Shown one piece after another: positions 36,107 through 44,759 of a stretch of 64,000 nucleotides of DNA. Numbering within the stretch: position 1 is the first letter of the stretch; each line of letters begins with the position of its first letter. This DNA is from Verrucomicrobiota bacterium (GTDB lineage Bacteria > Chlamydiota > Chlamydiia > Chlamydiales > Rhabdochlamydiaceae). The notes beneath the pieces were generated by a model, which worked only from the letters and a program-made list of their open reading frames with translations, searched no databases and was not told the origin of the DNA. The position numbers were made by a program, and so were the translations under genes. The DNA is taken from contig JAFEGH010000009.1 of NCBI GenBank assembly GCA_018240065.1, positions 1 to 64,000 on the forward strand. Reading direction: 5' to 3'.

Positions 36107-37741
36107 ATGAAATTATTTTCCAAATCTGCCCTTCATTGCGCTCTTGTCGCCTCTTGTGCGCTAAGTTTAGCGGCGGCCTCCTGTCAAAAGAAAGCTCCTC
36201 CTCCGGTCAGCAAGATTCAAAACGTCCACCTGAACCTCAAAAGCGAACCTCCCACTCTCGATCCAAGAAAAGGCGGGGATGTCATCTCTTCTCATATGCA
36301 CTTTCTTCTGTTTGAAGGTCTGGTGCGCTTAAATCCAGACAACTCGATCACCCCTGCACAGGCAAAATCGTTCGAGATCTCTGAAGACGGAATGCTCTAT
36401 ACGTTTACCCTAAGGGATTCCAGGTGGTCGAACGGGGATCCCGTCACCGCCTATGATTTCGAAAAATCCTGGAAAGATATCCTCGACCCCTCCTTTCCCA
36501 GCGTCAATGCCCATCTTCTCTATCCGATCAAAAACGCCGAGGCTGCAAAAAAAGGACGCGTTCCTTTAAGTGAAGTGGGGATCGTCTCCAGGGACGCCAA
36601 GACATTTGTCGTCACACTTGAGAAACCGACTCCCTATTTTCTCGATCTGATCTCCTTTTGCGTCTTCTTCCCCGTGAACAGCCGTATTGACAAAGAGACT
36701 CCGGACTGGGCGTACAATGCAGGAGAGCACTTCGTTTCCAACGGCCCCTTTGTATTGAAAGAATGGAAGCACAATAATGAGATCGTCGCTGCAAGAAACT
36801 CTTCCTATTGGGACACCTCTCGAGTAAGACCCGATTCGATCCACTTCAGCATGATCGATAATGAGATGACGGCTTTGCAAATGTTCGAAAGCGGCAAGCT
36901 GGATATGATCGGCGAGCCTCTTTCTCCTCTTCCACTGGACGCCCTGCCATCGCTAAAGAAAAAAGGGGTCATCCAGAAAAATCCTGTCGCCGGAACGACG
37001 ATGATCACCTTCAACGTCGATAAAGCTCCTTTTAACAACGTGAAGGTCCGCAAGGCGTTCGCTTATGCCATCGACCGCTCTTCGATCGTAAACAACATCA
37101 CTCAGATGGACGAACTTGCAGCGTGCAATGCGGTTCCTCCTGTTCTGAAGAACAACCGCAACCATGCGTTCTTTAAAGATGCGGACGCCTCCTACGCCAG
37201 AGCCCTTCTTGAAGAGGGGATGAAAGAACTCGGGATCACTAAAGATGTTTTCAAGGAGTTCTCTTACTACTACTCGACCTCCGACATCAACCACAAGGTC
37301 GCTCAGGCGATCCAGCAGCAATGGCAGAATGTTCTGGGCGTGCAGATCAAACTTGAGAACCTCGACCACAAAATCCTGATGGACAAACTGACCAAAAGAG
37401 ACTACGCGCTCGCGCAAAGCCTTTGGGTCGCGCAATATAACGACCAAATGAACATCCTCGAGCGTTTCAAATACAAGACCAACGCCAAGAATTACGCCAA
37501 CTGGGAAAATCCGGAGTATATTCAACTTCTTGAAGATTCCTTTTATGTCAACGGAACCCAGCGCGCAGAAATCCTGGAAAAAGCCGAAGGGATTTTCCTG
37601 AGCGAAATGCCGATCTGTCCGATCTACCATTGGGAAATGGCGTATATGATCCAGCCCCATCTCAATGATGTCGGGATCACTCCCATTGGCGACGTTGTCT
37701 TCGAAAACCTGATCCTCAACGTGAGGAAACCTGTGCGATGA
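36107..37741 (+). CDS. oppA: OppA-like peptide-binding lipoprotein (SBP_bac_5)
   Basis: 544 aa, family-typical length. N-terminal lipoprotein signal with lipobox LAAASC (Cys26). The mature part has landmarks of family-5 solute-binding proteins: SEPPTLDPRKG, LFEGLVRL, VTAYDFEKSW, VRKAFAYAIDR. It should bind oligopeptides outside the inner membrane for an Opp ABC transporter, but no permease or ATPase gene is adjacent; chlamydiae often carry several unlinked oppA copies. Start ATG after CCGGAGGATCCT. The stop overlaps the next start (ATGA), so the two are translationally coupled. Confidence 0.92.
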   Translation: MKLFSKSALHCALVASCALSLAAASCQKKAPPPVSKIQNVHLNLKSEPPTLDPRKGGDVISSHMHFLLFEGLVRLNPDNSITPAQAKSFEISEDGMLYTFTLRDSRWSNGDPVTAYDFEKSWKDILDPSFPSVNAHLLYPIKNAEAAKKGRVPLSEVGIVSRDAKTFVVTLEKPTPYFLDLISFCVFFPVNSRIDKETPDWAYNAGEHFVSNGPFVLKEWKHNNEIVAARNSSYWDTSRVRPDSIHFSMIDNEMTALQMFESGKLDMIGEPLSPLPLDALPSLKKKGVIQKNPVAGTTMITFNVDKAPFNNVKVRKAFAYAIDRSSIVNNITQMDELAACNAVPPVLKNNRNHAFFKDADASYARALLEEGMKELGITKDVFKEFSYYYSTSDINHKVAQAIQQQWQNVLGVQIKLENLDHKILMDKLTKRDYALAQSLWVAQYNDQMNILERFKYKTNAKNYANWENPEYIQLLEDSFYVNGTQRAEILEKAEGIFLSEMPICPIYHWEMAYMIQPHLNDVGITPIGDVVFENLILNVRKPVR

Positions 37742-40029
37742 CACTGTGCGAGCAAAAAGAATTTCTTTCTCTGACTGAGAAAGGCAAGGGCGCACGCGTC
37801 CTGCCGATCCCTGGAGCGCCCGAGGAACCAGATCAACATTCTGCATCCTCCGCTCCGTTAGAAAAGGACTTTTTGCCCGGAAGGGATCTGCTCTCCTCCT
37901 ATCCGCTCGCTTTCCCCCGCCATGCCCTGGAAAAGGAAAAATCAATCCATCTGATCAAACCGACTTACTCTTCGCGCGGCATCAGCAACATCGAATTCGA
38001 TGCGTACGTCACTTTCATCGAACAGATGCTGCGCAATGTTCTACCCCAAGATCTGTTGATCGCCCTTTCCGCCAGCAGAAATCCCAATGCAATCAAGGAC
38101 AGTATTCAGTCCCTGAATGAAACTCTCCCATTCCTCGCGTGGAACACTCCTGACAGAGCCCCGTGTACCCTATCCGTCAGCCTGCTCTGCCACTCCGATC
38201 TGACTAGCGGCGTCGGACGCTATCTATGCGACATCCTTGCACGCTGGCTCATTCCAGGGAAATTTATCAACATCTGCTCCGTTCGATCCTTGAATTTCAG
38301 TTTTATCTCCTACCCCCAGCAACCTCTGTACTTCCATCAGGTCCTGCTCGACGTCGAGAACGATCAACAACTGAATATCATCAAAAACAATCGCGAAAAT
38401 CTCTCAAAAGAGATTCGACTCAGCATCATGGCAGTGCGCCATGCGCGCCATGTCGTGTCTGTGAAAAAACTCTCTTCCGAACAGAAGAAAGCGATCATCG
38501 AAGAGAACATCGCCTCCGTGATATCGCCTCCCTTAAAAACACAGGGACATAGCCTCTTCGACCAGATGCACAGCTTCTGGGTGCATTTGAGCGCGGAAGA
38601 TAAAATCAAACAGATCCAAGAGCAATTCTCTCCCTATCTCGAGAACCGCCCGAAAATTTTCGACGGATCGATCTTTCAGGAAATCAAGCATTCGATCCTT
38701 CTTTTCGGAGATAAATTTACAGGGATGCGCGATTTGCGCCATCTCAGCCGACTGATCTCCTATCAGTATCTTTTCCGCAAAACCCTCATGCGCGAGATCA
38801 TGGAAGCGCCAGAAGAACGCCACCTGAGCATCAAAGTTCTCCGAACGCAAATCTCTTCCTCGGGGTCTGAGCTGGGCGGCGCCAGGGTCCTTGGGATCCT
38901 GGGCGCGATGAACGTGCTGCGGGAAAATGAACTTTTCGAAGAGCGCCACATCGAAGAAGCCATGACCCATTGCATCCCCTATGTGCGCAAAGTGGAAAAC
39001 TCCTTTGTTCTCGACCGCAGAAGCCATGATCCGATCCGGCTCTTTTACATTGAAATTGAAAAGATGGACGGCTCTACCTTCAGTCTCGATGAAATCAAGG
39101 AGCTGAAGAAAAATTTGCCTCACGAGCTGAAAGAGAACGTGGAAAGCGTTCTGCATCCCGTCCTCATGCCGCGCAATGAAGAGGAGATCATGCGCAACAT
39201 CTTCCTGCTCAGCCAGCAGCTCAAATACATTAACGACCTTCCCCAGGTGATCATCTCCTTCAACGCTCAAACAGAACACTCTTTGCAATTTACCGTGATC
39301 CTCCTCAGGATCCTGCGCGACGAAGACCTCTCCCTTCCCCAAATCTTCGCTGCCTCAGGTACAGAGCTTAAAATCGAAGAACTGGAAGTCAAAAAAGTCG
39401 GGCTCCTGCGCAAACGCTACCCTAAAGAGGCTAACGTCTTTAAAATCTCTTTGGACAAGAAGAAGTTTTTGCGCAGGGACTTTACGATCGATCTCTTCAA
39501 AGCGCGCCAGGAGCTGTCGCTGGAATTGAGCACTGTCTTCAAAGGGATCCGCGATTTTAACGGCGGCATTCTGTCGAAACAGCAGGAAGTCTTCCAGGCT
39601 CTCAGAGGTCTCATTAAAGAAACGACGGCGCACAACGACTTTCTTTTGGAGAATTTTTTCTATTCGATCACTCCTCCATTGCGCCAGACACTTATCGCCC
39701 CAACATCTCTGCAGACCCTCTTTTCTTTGATGCAGGAGGCATTCGACGCAGACTATAAAAAAGAGAACTTCTTCTTAAAAGCGCGGTTCGAGCCCGATCA
39801 GGTTCTAACCATGGCGGCCTCGCCTCTGAGCAGCATCAAAGAGGAACTTTTTTCCCTGCTCGTCAAACTCAAAATTCCCTCTTCCGAGCTATCCTGCACT
39901 ACAGTCAATGCCTATGGCATCAGCTGCTTCGGCTACATCTATCAGAACCGCGATCCCAATATCCGCAATCTCTTCTATTCAACCCTTCTCAGCTGCCTGC
40001 AGGAATGGCAGACAAGAATTAAAAACTAG
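37738..40029 (+). CDS. large hypothetical protein coupled to oppA
   Basis: 763 aa, starting within the oppA stop (ATGA overlap). Not recognised. No signal peptide or membrane span. Mostly helical and charged, with Lys/Glu-rich stretches (SLDEIKELKKNLPHELKEN) and a possible fold boundary at residue ~100. Its place and coupling suggest expression with the peptide-binding protein. It may be a chlamydia-specific conserved protein; function unknown. Confidence 0.85.
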   Translation: MTLCEQKEFLSLTEKGKGARVLPIPGAPEEPDQHSASSAPLEKDFLPGRDLLSSYPLAFPRHALEKEKSIHLIKPTYSSRGISNIEFDAYVTFIEQMLRNVLPQDLLIALSASRNPNAIKDSIQSLNETLPFLAWNTPDRAPCTLSVSLLCHSDLTSGVGRYLCDILARWLIPGKFINICSVRSLNFSFISYPQQPLYFHQVLLDVENDQQLNIIKNNRENLSKEIRLSIMAVRHARHVVSVKKLSSEQKKAIIEENIASVISPPLKTQGHSLFDQMHSFWVHLSAEDKIKQIQEQFSPYLENRPKIFDGSIFQEIKHSILLFGDKFTGMRDLRHLSRLISYQYLFRKTLMREIMEAPEERHLSIKVLRTQISSSGSELGGARVLGILGAMNVLRENELFEERHIEEAMTHCIPYVRKVENSFVLDRRSHDPIRLFYIEIEKMDGSTFSLDEIKELKKNLPHELKENVESVLHPVLMPRNEEEIMRNIFLLSQQLKYINDLPQVIISFNAQTEHSLQFTVILLRILRDEDLSLPQIFAASGTELKIEELEVKKVGLLRKRYPKEANVFKISLDKKKFLRRDFTIDLFKARQELSLELSTVFKGIRDFNGGILSKQQEVFQALRGLIKETTAHNDFLLENFFYSITPPLRQTLIAPTSLQTLFSLMQEAFDADYKKENFFLKARFEPDQVLTMAASPLSSIKEELFSLLVKLKIPSSELSCTTVNAYGISCFGYIYQNRDPNIRNLFYSTLLSCLQEWQTRIKN

Positions 40030-40036
40030 CGCTCGA

Positions 40037-40184
40037 TTTCAAAAGTTTTTGGTGTTATTTTTAGCGTGAAACCTCCTGCGGCCATGTTTCCGCAAGTGGA
40101 CCCATATTTTGAAACATAGGACCTACTTGCGAAATCTCAACCGCAGGGCTTTGACGCAAAAAATTACTGCAAGAACTTTTGAAA
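40037..40184. repeat. palindromic repeat element P1
   Basis: Terminal inverted repeats TTTCAAAAGTTTTTG (40037-40051) and CAAGAACTTTTGAAA (40170-40184), 14 of 15 matching. Nested arms CCTGCGG/CCGCAGG and GCAAGT/ACTTGC would fold the whole 148 bp into one hairpin. It ends 20 bp before the MazG-like gene. Its ends match element P3 at 50635-50784; MITE-like, no transposase seen. Confidence 0.7.
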
Positions 40185-40203
40185 CTGAGCACGAGTGCTT
40201 TCC

Positions 40204-40530
40204 ATGGAATCGATCAAAGAACTCATCAAACAATTCTCCATCGACAGAGACTGGGTAAAATTTCACAGTCCTAAAAATCTATCGATGGCCCTTTCCGGTG
40301 AAGTGGGTGAGCTGATCGAGATCTTCCAATGGCTGACAGAACAGCAGTCGCGGGAGGTGATGAACGACCCGGCCACTGCATCAAGGGTCAGAGAGGAGCT
40401 GGCCGACGTCTTCCTTTATCTGGTAAGATTGGCAGATACCCTGGGCGTCGACCTTTGCTCCGCCGCCAAGGAAAAAATGGACTTGAATCGGAAGCGGTTT
40501 CCCATCCACCCGGCAATCGACAAAAAATAA
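40204..40530 (+). CDS. MazG-like nucleotide pyrophosphohydrolase
   Basis: 108 aa, the size of single-domain all-alpha NTP pyrophosphatases of the dCTPase/RS21-C6 type. Metal-binding motifs are visible: GEVGELIEIFQW (ExxE) and EELADVFLYLVRLAD (ExxD). Family members hydrolyse dCTP or non-canonical NTPs to the monophosphate, cleaning the nucleotide pool. ATG 40204 is chosen; a GTG three codons upstream is possible and neither has a strong ribosome site. It lies directly after palindrome P1. Confidence 0.88.
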   Translation: MESIKELIKQFSIDRDWVKFHSPKNLSMALSGEVGELIEIFQWLTEQQSREVMNDPATASRVREELADVFLYLVRLADTLGVDLCSAAKEKMDLNRKRFPIHPAIDKK

Positions 40531-40565
40531 ATTTAACCCCTCTGCCACAACAAGAAACAATTAAA

Positions 40566-40605
40566 TTGTTATTACATTCCGTAATAACAACGGAACTTCT
40601 ATAAT
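40566..40605 (+). promoter_or_regulatory. palindromic operator overlapping a promoter
   Basis: Perfect inverted repeat TTGTTATTAC (40566-40575) / GTAATAACAA (40581-40590) with a 5-bp centre. A TATAAT lies at 40600-40605, so the palindrome covers the expected -35 region (40577-40582) of the kinase-like gene. This layout suits repression or regulated activation by a dimeric protein; the regulator is unknown. Confidence 0.6.
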
Positions 40606-40640
40606 TATCCGCAAATTCCAAGTCCCTAAAAAGGAGAATT

Positions 40641-42095
40641 ATGGAAACTAAAATTATTGACAGCCCGTTAACTGGATTAACCTCAGTCCACCCTTCCATT
40701 CCGGTTTCGAAATCACAGGCCGACCAGCTACTCATTCCGAAACAGCCTTTCATCGACGCCATTATGTATATCAGGGACCTCTTCAAAAAGGCCCTTGAGG
40801 CGACAGAAGAAAGCACTCCAGTCTGCAGCACCTGCGGCACGCTTCTCACTTCAGACACCTATACCACTCTTTTCGATATGACCGATATCGATCCGGGCAC
40901 CTTTCACTTCGGCATGTTCCTCTACGAACTCCAGCGCATGAAGGAAGAAGGGACTTTACTGCCTGCGATTCAAGAAAGACGCTCGGAGCTGCACGATCAA
41001 AAAGAGCATTGGCGCGCCTTTATCGAACAGATGAAGATTGGCAAAGACAAAGAATTCTACGATAATATCCAGCGCGTTTTGAAAGAGGGCAAACTGATCG
41101 CCAATGGAGCTGGCGCGGGAAGCTGTTACTTCGTTGTCGATGCTGACGGGAAACCCTGCTATGTAATTAAGCCCGTCGACGAAGATATTTTCTGCCTCAA
41201 CAACCGTAAAGAGCTCGGAGGCCCCTTCAATGACGCAGAACATCGGGTGCGCGATGACATTCCTTTATACCGATCGGCCCAGACGGACGCTTTCTGTTGG
41301 GAAGTCGCTTCAATGGCAGGCCTTGGCAATTCCACTCCCAGAGCTGTGATGGGGATCGTCGAGAACGGTCAATTTTATGACTTCACAATCTGGCTCAATG
41401 AAAAAGACAGAGAAAATTTCCTCTCGGCGACAGGTTTTCCCGATAGAGAAAAACTGTGCTCGATCCAGGAGTTCATCCCCGAGTCGCAGGACCTCTTCGA
41501 GCTGCTCCATGAATTTTACACCAACGGCTTAAGCGATGATGAGATCGCCTCGCGCTTCGACCAGAATGACTTTGAACAAACGTGCATGTTCCTCTGGCTT
41601 TCCTACGACAACGACGGACACGGAGGAAATTTCCGCACCTACGTCAAACGGATCGATGAGACAGGGAAGAAGATTTACGGGATCAAGAAAATCGACAACG
41701 GTCTATCTTTCCCTGAAAAGAACACCAACTACTTCAATATGCTGGCGTGGTCGCCCAATGCGGTCCTGCCTATTTCAGATGACCTGAAACAGAAAATTGC
41801 AAACCTGCCTATTGAGCAGATCCTGAAAAGGATGGACGATTTCGAGATGTCCGGCTGTAAAGAGGCTTTTAAAGAGAGGGTGGAGATTATCCAGACGCTA
41901 GCCAAACGAGAAGGCATGACCGTGGGTGAAATTGATTTGCGATTGACCTTTCTTTCCAAATCCAATGGAAGAGAACTTGCGCTCAGCACGCTGACCACAC
42001 AGCAAATCATCGACCAGTTCCTCTCGGAAGGAAGCACCTCGGCATCATCGACAAACACACTCAACAAACCTAAAGGAACCCATGAAGCGGCTTAA
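40641..42095 (+). CDS. PI3/PI4-kinase-like protein
   Basis: 484 aa. A kinase-like pattern in order: glycine-rich GAGAGS (156-161), VIKP with candidate ATP-binding Lys177, IQEFIP (275-280), catalytic-loop-like DNDGHGGN (323-330, where related kinases have DRHxxN) and IDNGLSFP (351-358, metal-binding DNG in place of DFG). This resembles bacterial members of the PI3/PI4 kinase superfamily, some of which are effectors acting on host lipids; the substrate here is not predictable and Arg-to-Gly in the loop may alter activity. The N-terminal 150 residues are unassigned and include CSTCG at 62-66. ATG after AAAAAGGAGAATT. No Sec signal; the operator upstream suggests controlled expression. Confidence 0.75.
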   Translation: METKIIDSPLTGLTSVHPSIPVSKSQADQLLIPKQPFIDAIMYIRDLFKKALEATEESTPVCSTCGTLLTSDTYTTLFDMTDIDPGTFHFGMFLYELQRMKEEGTLLPAIQERRSELHDQKEHWRAFIEQMKIGKDKEFYDNIQRVLKEGKLIANGAGAGSCYFVVDADGKPCYVIKPVDEDIFCLNNRKELGGPFNDAEHRVRDDIPLYRSAQTDAFCWEVASMAGLGNSTPRAVMGIVENGQFYDFTIWLNEKDRENFLSATGFPDREKLCSIQEFIPESQDLFELLHEFYTNGLSDDEIASRFDQNDFEQTCMFLWLSYDNDGHGGNFRTYVKRIDETGKKIYGIKKIDNGLSFPEKNTNYFNMLAWSPNAVLPISDDLKQKIANLPIEQILKRMDDFEMSGCKEAFKERVEIIQTLAKREGMTVGEIDLRLTFLSKSNGRELALSTLTTQQIIDQFLSEGSTSASSTNTLNKPKGTHEAA

Positions 42096-42426
42096 AAGCA
42101 TATTTTCTTTTTTAGCTATCCTGGGCATTCTCGGGATAGTCAATGGCCATAATATAAAAATGGATCAAGAGGAGCAGAAAATGAAACTCATCAACCTGAA
42201 GTCGGGATTCGTCGTCGCGGAATACCAGGGTGAAAAGACCGTGATCAACGACCGCATGCTCGAAAAAGAGATGGCGGTGAGAGGAGTAGCGATTCCCGTC
42301 CCTATGCGCTCGGAATTCAACGGGAAAGACGCCGTCCGCCTGAGCGACAAAGAGTTCCAGAAAGCTTTTAAGGAAGTCTACTCCCCGCAGGCATTCAACC
42401 CTAAAAGCTACACCTGGGAAGAATAA
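42082..42426 (+). CDS. small exported protein, unknown
   Basis: 114 aa. ATG 42082 overlaps the kinase-like gene by 14 bp and follows AAAGGAACCC. Residues 1-22 form a hydrophobic signal peptide or anchor (FSFLAILGILGIVNG). An internal ATG at 42181 with GAGGAG ahead of it could give an 81-aa cytoplasmic form, so dual starts are possible. No domain recognised. The overlap suggests coexpression with the kinase-like protein. Confidence 0.75.
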   Translation: MKRLKSIFSFLAILGILGIVNGHNIKMDQEEQKMKLINLKSGFVVAEYQGEKTVINDRMLEKEMAVRGVAIPVPMRSEFNGKDAVRLSDKEFQKAFKEVYSPQAFNPKSYTWEE

Positions 42427-42427
42427 T

Positions 42428-43057
42428 TTATCCCGACAGAAGTCGGATGACCTCGTCATCCGACGTCTGATCGAAAATGCGGTAGAAAGCTCCTACCGCT
42501 TCAAAAAAAACAGGGCTCGAGAGGCAAACGACCTCGTCTACTTCTTTTCCGATCTTGCGCAGCGAGTCGGGCGCCGCCACAGGAACTGCCATCACAATTT
42601 TCTTCGCCTTTGCCTCACGCACAGAATGGATCGCGACACGCATACTGCTTCCCGTCGCAATCCCATCATCGACAAGGATGACTGTCTTGCCATTGAGATC
42701 AGGAGCGGGGGACCTCCCCCGGTAGAGGCTCAGCCTCTCCTTAAGGATCTTCCGCTGCCGCTCAACTTCTCTTTTCAGATAGTCGGGCGAAACTCCCAGA
42801 ATGCCGATCAGCTGGTCATTGAAAACACCTTCGCCGTGCTCCGCAATCGCGCCCAGGGCAAGCTCTTCGTTGCCCGGAGCGCCGATTTTTCTCACAACAA
42901 CGACATTTAAAGGGACGCCGAGCGCGCTGGACACTTCGGCAGCCGTCACCATGCCCCCCCTCGCCAGACCTAAGACGATCACATCCTTTCGATCTTTGTA
43001 TCCGCCGAGCTGTGAGGCCAGCTGCTTTCCTGCGTCGCGCCTATCATTGAACAGCAT
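42428..43057 (-). CDS. phosphoribosyltransferase (COG1926-like)
   Basis: 209 aa. The PRPP-binding loop VILVDDGIATGSSM is textbook for type I phosphoribosyltransferases; LGLARGGMVTAAEV near the N-terminus fits the predicted-phosphoribosyltransferase group whose substrate is not established. Third gene of a minus-strand operon: its start overlaps speD by 14 bp. It converges with the exported protein that ends one base away at 42426. Cytoplasmic. Confidence 0.9.
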   Translation of the reverse strand: MLFNDRRDAGKQLASQLGGYKDRKDVIVLGLARGGMVTAAEVSSALGVPLNVVVVRKIGAPGNEELALGAIAEHGEGVFNDQLIGILGVSPDYLKREVERQRKILKERLSLYRGRSPAPDLNGKTVILVDDGIATGSSMRVAIHSVREAKAKKIVMAVPVAAPDSLRKIGKEVDEVVCLSSPVFFEAVGAFYRIFDQTSDDEVIRLLSG

Positions 43058-43499
43058 CTTTATCCTGGAAGTTCTCGTCGCGGATCAACGTGCGCTTACT
43101 AACGACCTTCGGTTTTAAATATTCACGCATCGCAGCGTCGAATTTTTCAGAGGAGCACTTATCGCCGCAAGTGAAGAGGTCGACAAAGCACGCCCCATGC
43201 TCGGGATAAGTGTGGATGCTGGCGTGGCTTTCAGAAAGAAGAAAGACCATCGTGAGTCCGTTGGGAGGAAAGACCCAGCTGGACGACTCTAATATCGTCG
43301 CGCCGCATTGCTCTACGGCCTCATTCATCGCCTTAGTAAGGTTATCAAGATCGGTCAAGGCTTCGATGTCGCAGTCGCAATAGCTGACGAGAAAATGCAC
43401 GCCTCTAAATTTGTAAGGTGAATCGCCCTGATGATCTGCAGCGAGGGCCGTTGTGAAAATGAGGAAGAATAAGGTAATTGTTTTGCGGAACCAGTTCAT
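43044..43499 (-). CDS. speD: S-adenosylmethionine decarboxylase proenzyme with signal peptide
   Basis: 151 aa. The prokaryotic SpeD processing site LLSE|SHASIHTYPE is intact (cleavage between Glu90 and Ser91 would make the pyruvoyl group), as are His96 and Cys111 in FTCGD. The enzyme makes decarboxylated SAM for aminopropyl transfer in polyamine synthesis. Odd: residues 1-20 form a Sec-type signal peptide (FFLIFTTALA, then ADH), so the enzyme may act outside the cytoplasm. No spermidine synthase is seen nearby. The neighbour upstream is a SAM-dependent methyltransferase with a lipoprotein signal. Confidence 0.9.
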   Translation of the reverse strand: MNWFRKTITLFFLIFTTALAADHQGDSPYKFRGVHFLVSYCDCDIEALTDLDNLTKAMNEAVEQCGATILESSSWVFPPNGLTMVFLLSESHASIHTYPEHGACFVDLFTCGDKCSSEKFDAAMREYLKPKVVSKRTLIRDENFQDKDAVQ

Positions 43500-43559
43500 G
43501 CTCTCGTTTTTAACTCCTATAATTGAAAAAGCAACTGCAAAATCATTTGCAATGCTCTG

Positions 43560-44420
43560 TTAAACCTCTAGTTTCCAAAAAATAAAATAATTTTCTCTCT
43601 CGATTGTCGGCTCCTGAAACTCCCAACTCAAGAATTTCCCGTTTTTATCAAAACGTCCTTTGATCTCATCAATGCTCAAAGGAACGACACCGAAATGCTT
43701 TGGAAATACATGCCCGATAAGAAAACCGGAGCGCGATCTGGAGAGGACTCTATCAAAAAACAGCTCTTGGTACGAACGATTATATTCAGAAAAGGCCATG
43801 TCGGACACGACCAGGTCATACCTCTCATCTTTAGGAAGCTCTTCGGGCGTCAAATAAAGGACGCCTTGAATTCCAAATCCTTCCAAATACTTTTTGGCCA
43901 GGGCAAGCTGGGAAGGAAGGTCGACGAGGGTGTAGCTTCCAAAGCTATCTACCTCGCTCAGAATCCTGCATAGCCCGCCGTAGCCGGCGCCGATCTGGAC
44001 CACCTTTTGCCCGGACCAGCTGCCCAGGCGGGACTTCAAATCTCCGGCAATTGCGGCAAAGCGGAGGGTAGTCGGCGAAAATTCTCCTGCCTTGCCAAAG
44101 TCATAAACTCTGGGAGAGCCGATCTTATCGCTCTCTTTAAACCTATCGAACTTCTCCACCATCAAGGGGTACTCGGACTCAATCTGCCGCAGCCACTTTT
44201 CCCCCTCTTCCTTTGAGAGATTTTCCCAGAGAAGGTTGAAAAAAGGATCTCTCTTGAACTGCGCAAAACGAACATCGTCGCAGGCTGCGGTCTCAAAGCA
44301 TTTGGCAAACACGGTCTGATCATAAATACAGCGAGGGGAGTTTTTCACTTCCTTCTTTTGGCAGCCTGCTAAAGCCAAGTAACTGAGGGCAATACAGCCG
44401 ATAATCTGTAAGCTTTTCAC
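43560..44420 (-). CDS. lipoprotein with SAM-methyltransferase domain
   Basis: 286 aa, first gene of the minus-strand operon (60 bp before speD). Lipoprotein signal with lipobox LALAGC (Cys20). A Rossmann methyltransferase follows: motif I VVQIGAGYGG (~140-149), then SYTLVDLPSQLALA, a pattern of putative sugar O-methyltransferases. Methylation outside the cytoplasm would need exported or host SAM, so either the signal is not functional or the protein works in an unusual compartment. Inference: it and SpeD act on the same SAM pool. Confidence 0.82.
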   Translation of the reverse strand: MKSLQIIGCIALSYLALAGCQKKEVKNSPRCIYDQTVFAKCFETAACDDVRFAQFKRDPFFNLLWENLSKEEGEKWLRQIESEYPLMVEKFDRFKESDKIGSPRVYDFGKAGEFSPTTLRFAAIAGDLKSRLGSWSGQKVVQIGAGYGGLCRILSEVDSFGSYTLVDLPSQLALAKKYLEGFGIQGVLYLTPEELPKDERYDLVVSDMAFSEYNRSYQELFFDRVLSRSRSGFLIGHVFPKHFGVVPLSIDEIKGRFDKNGKFLSWEFQEPTIERENYFIFWKLEV

Positions 44421-44543
44421 TCTGCCTTAATAATTTAATTAAAATGCTTTTAATTGTATCGCTGAGCGATTTTCTTGAAAAGTTGGAAAAGAGGCATTCT
44501 CACAATTATTGACGCAGCGGGCATTTCAAAACTGCCCCATAAA

Positions 44544-44682
44544 CCTAACCTAATACAATTTTTCTCCGACTTTTGAGATTGTTTTGGCCAATTTTGATGC
44601 AAATGTTGGAATCAATATCAACTACAGTATATTGACCCCAACATTTGCATCCAAATCGACTGAAACTTTATATTAGGATAGG
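44544..44682. repeat. palindromic element P2
   Basis: Outer arms CCTAACCTAATA (44544-44555) / TATTAGGATAGG (44671-44682), 11 of 12 pairing; core arms GATGCAAATGTTGG / CCAACATTTGCATC (44596-44609, 44638-44651) perfect; inner TCAATAT/ATATTGA. The divergent spacer 44421-44759 holds nothing else apparent. End sequences differ from P1 and P3. Confidence 0.65.
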
Positions 44683-44759
44683 CTAATAGTAAAAAAAGCC
44701 AGAAATAGGCAAAATGAAATCATGGGGCGCCGTTCCTAAAGCCCCCTCCAAAAGAGGTG

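Noticed and set aside
36953..37945. 330-codon minus-strand frame opposite oppA
   Set aside because: Antisense to a well-recognised lipoprotein gene; high-GC third positions leave the opposite strand open by chance.
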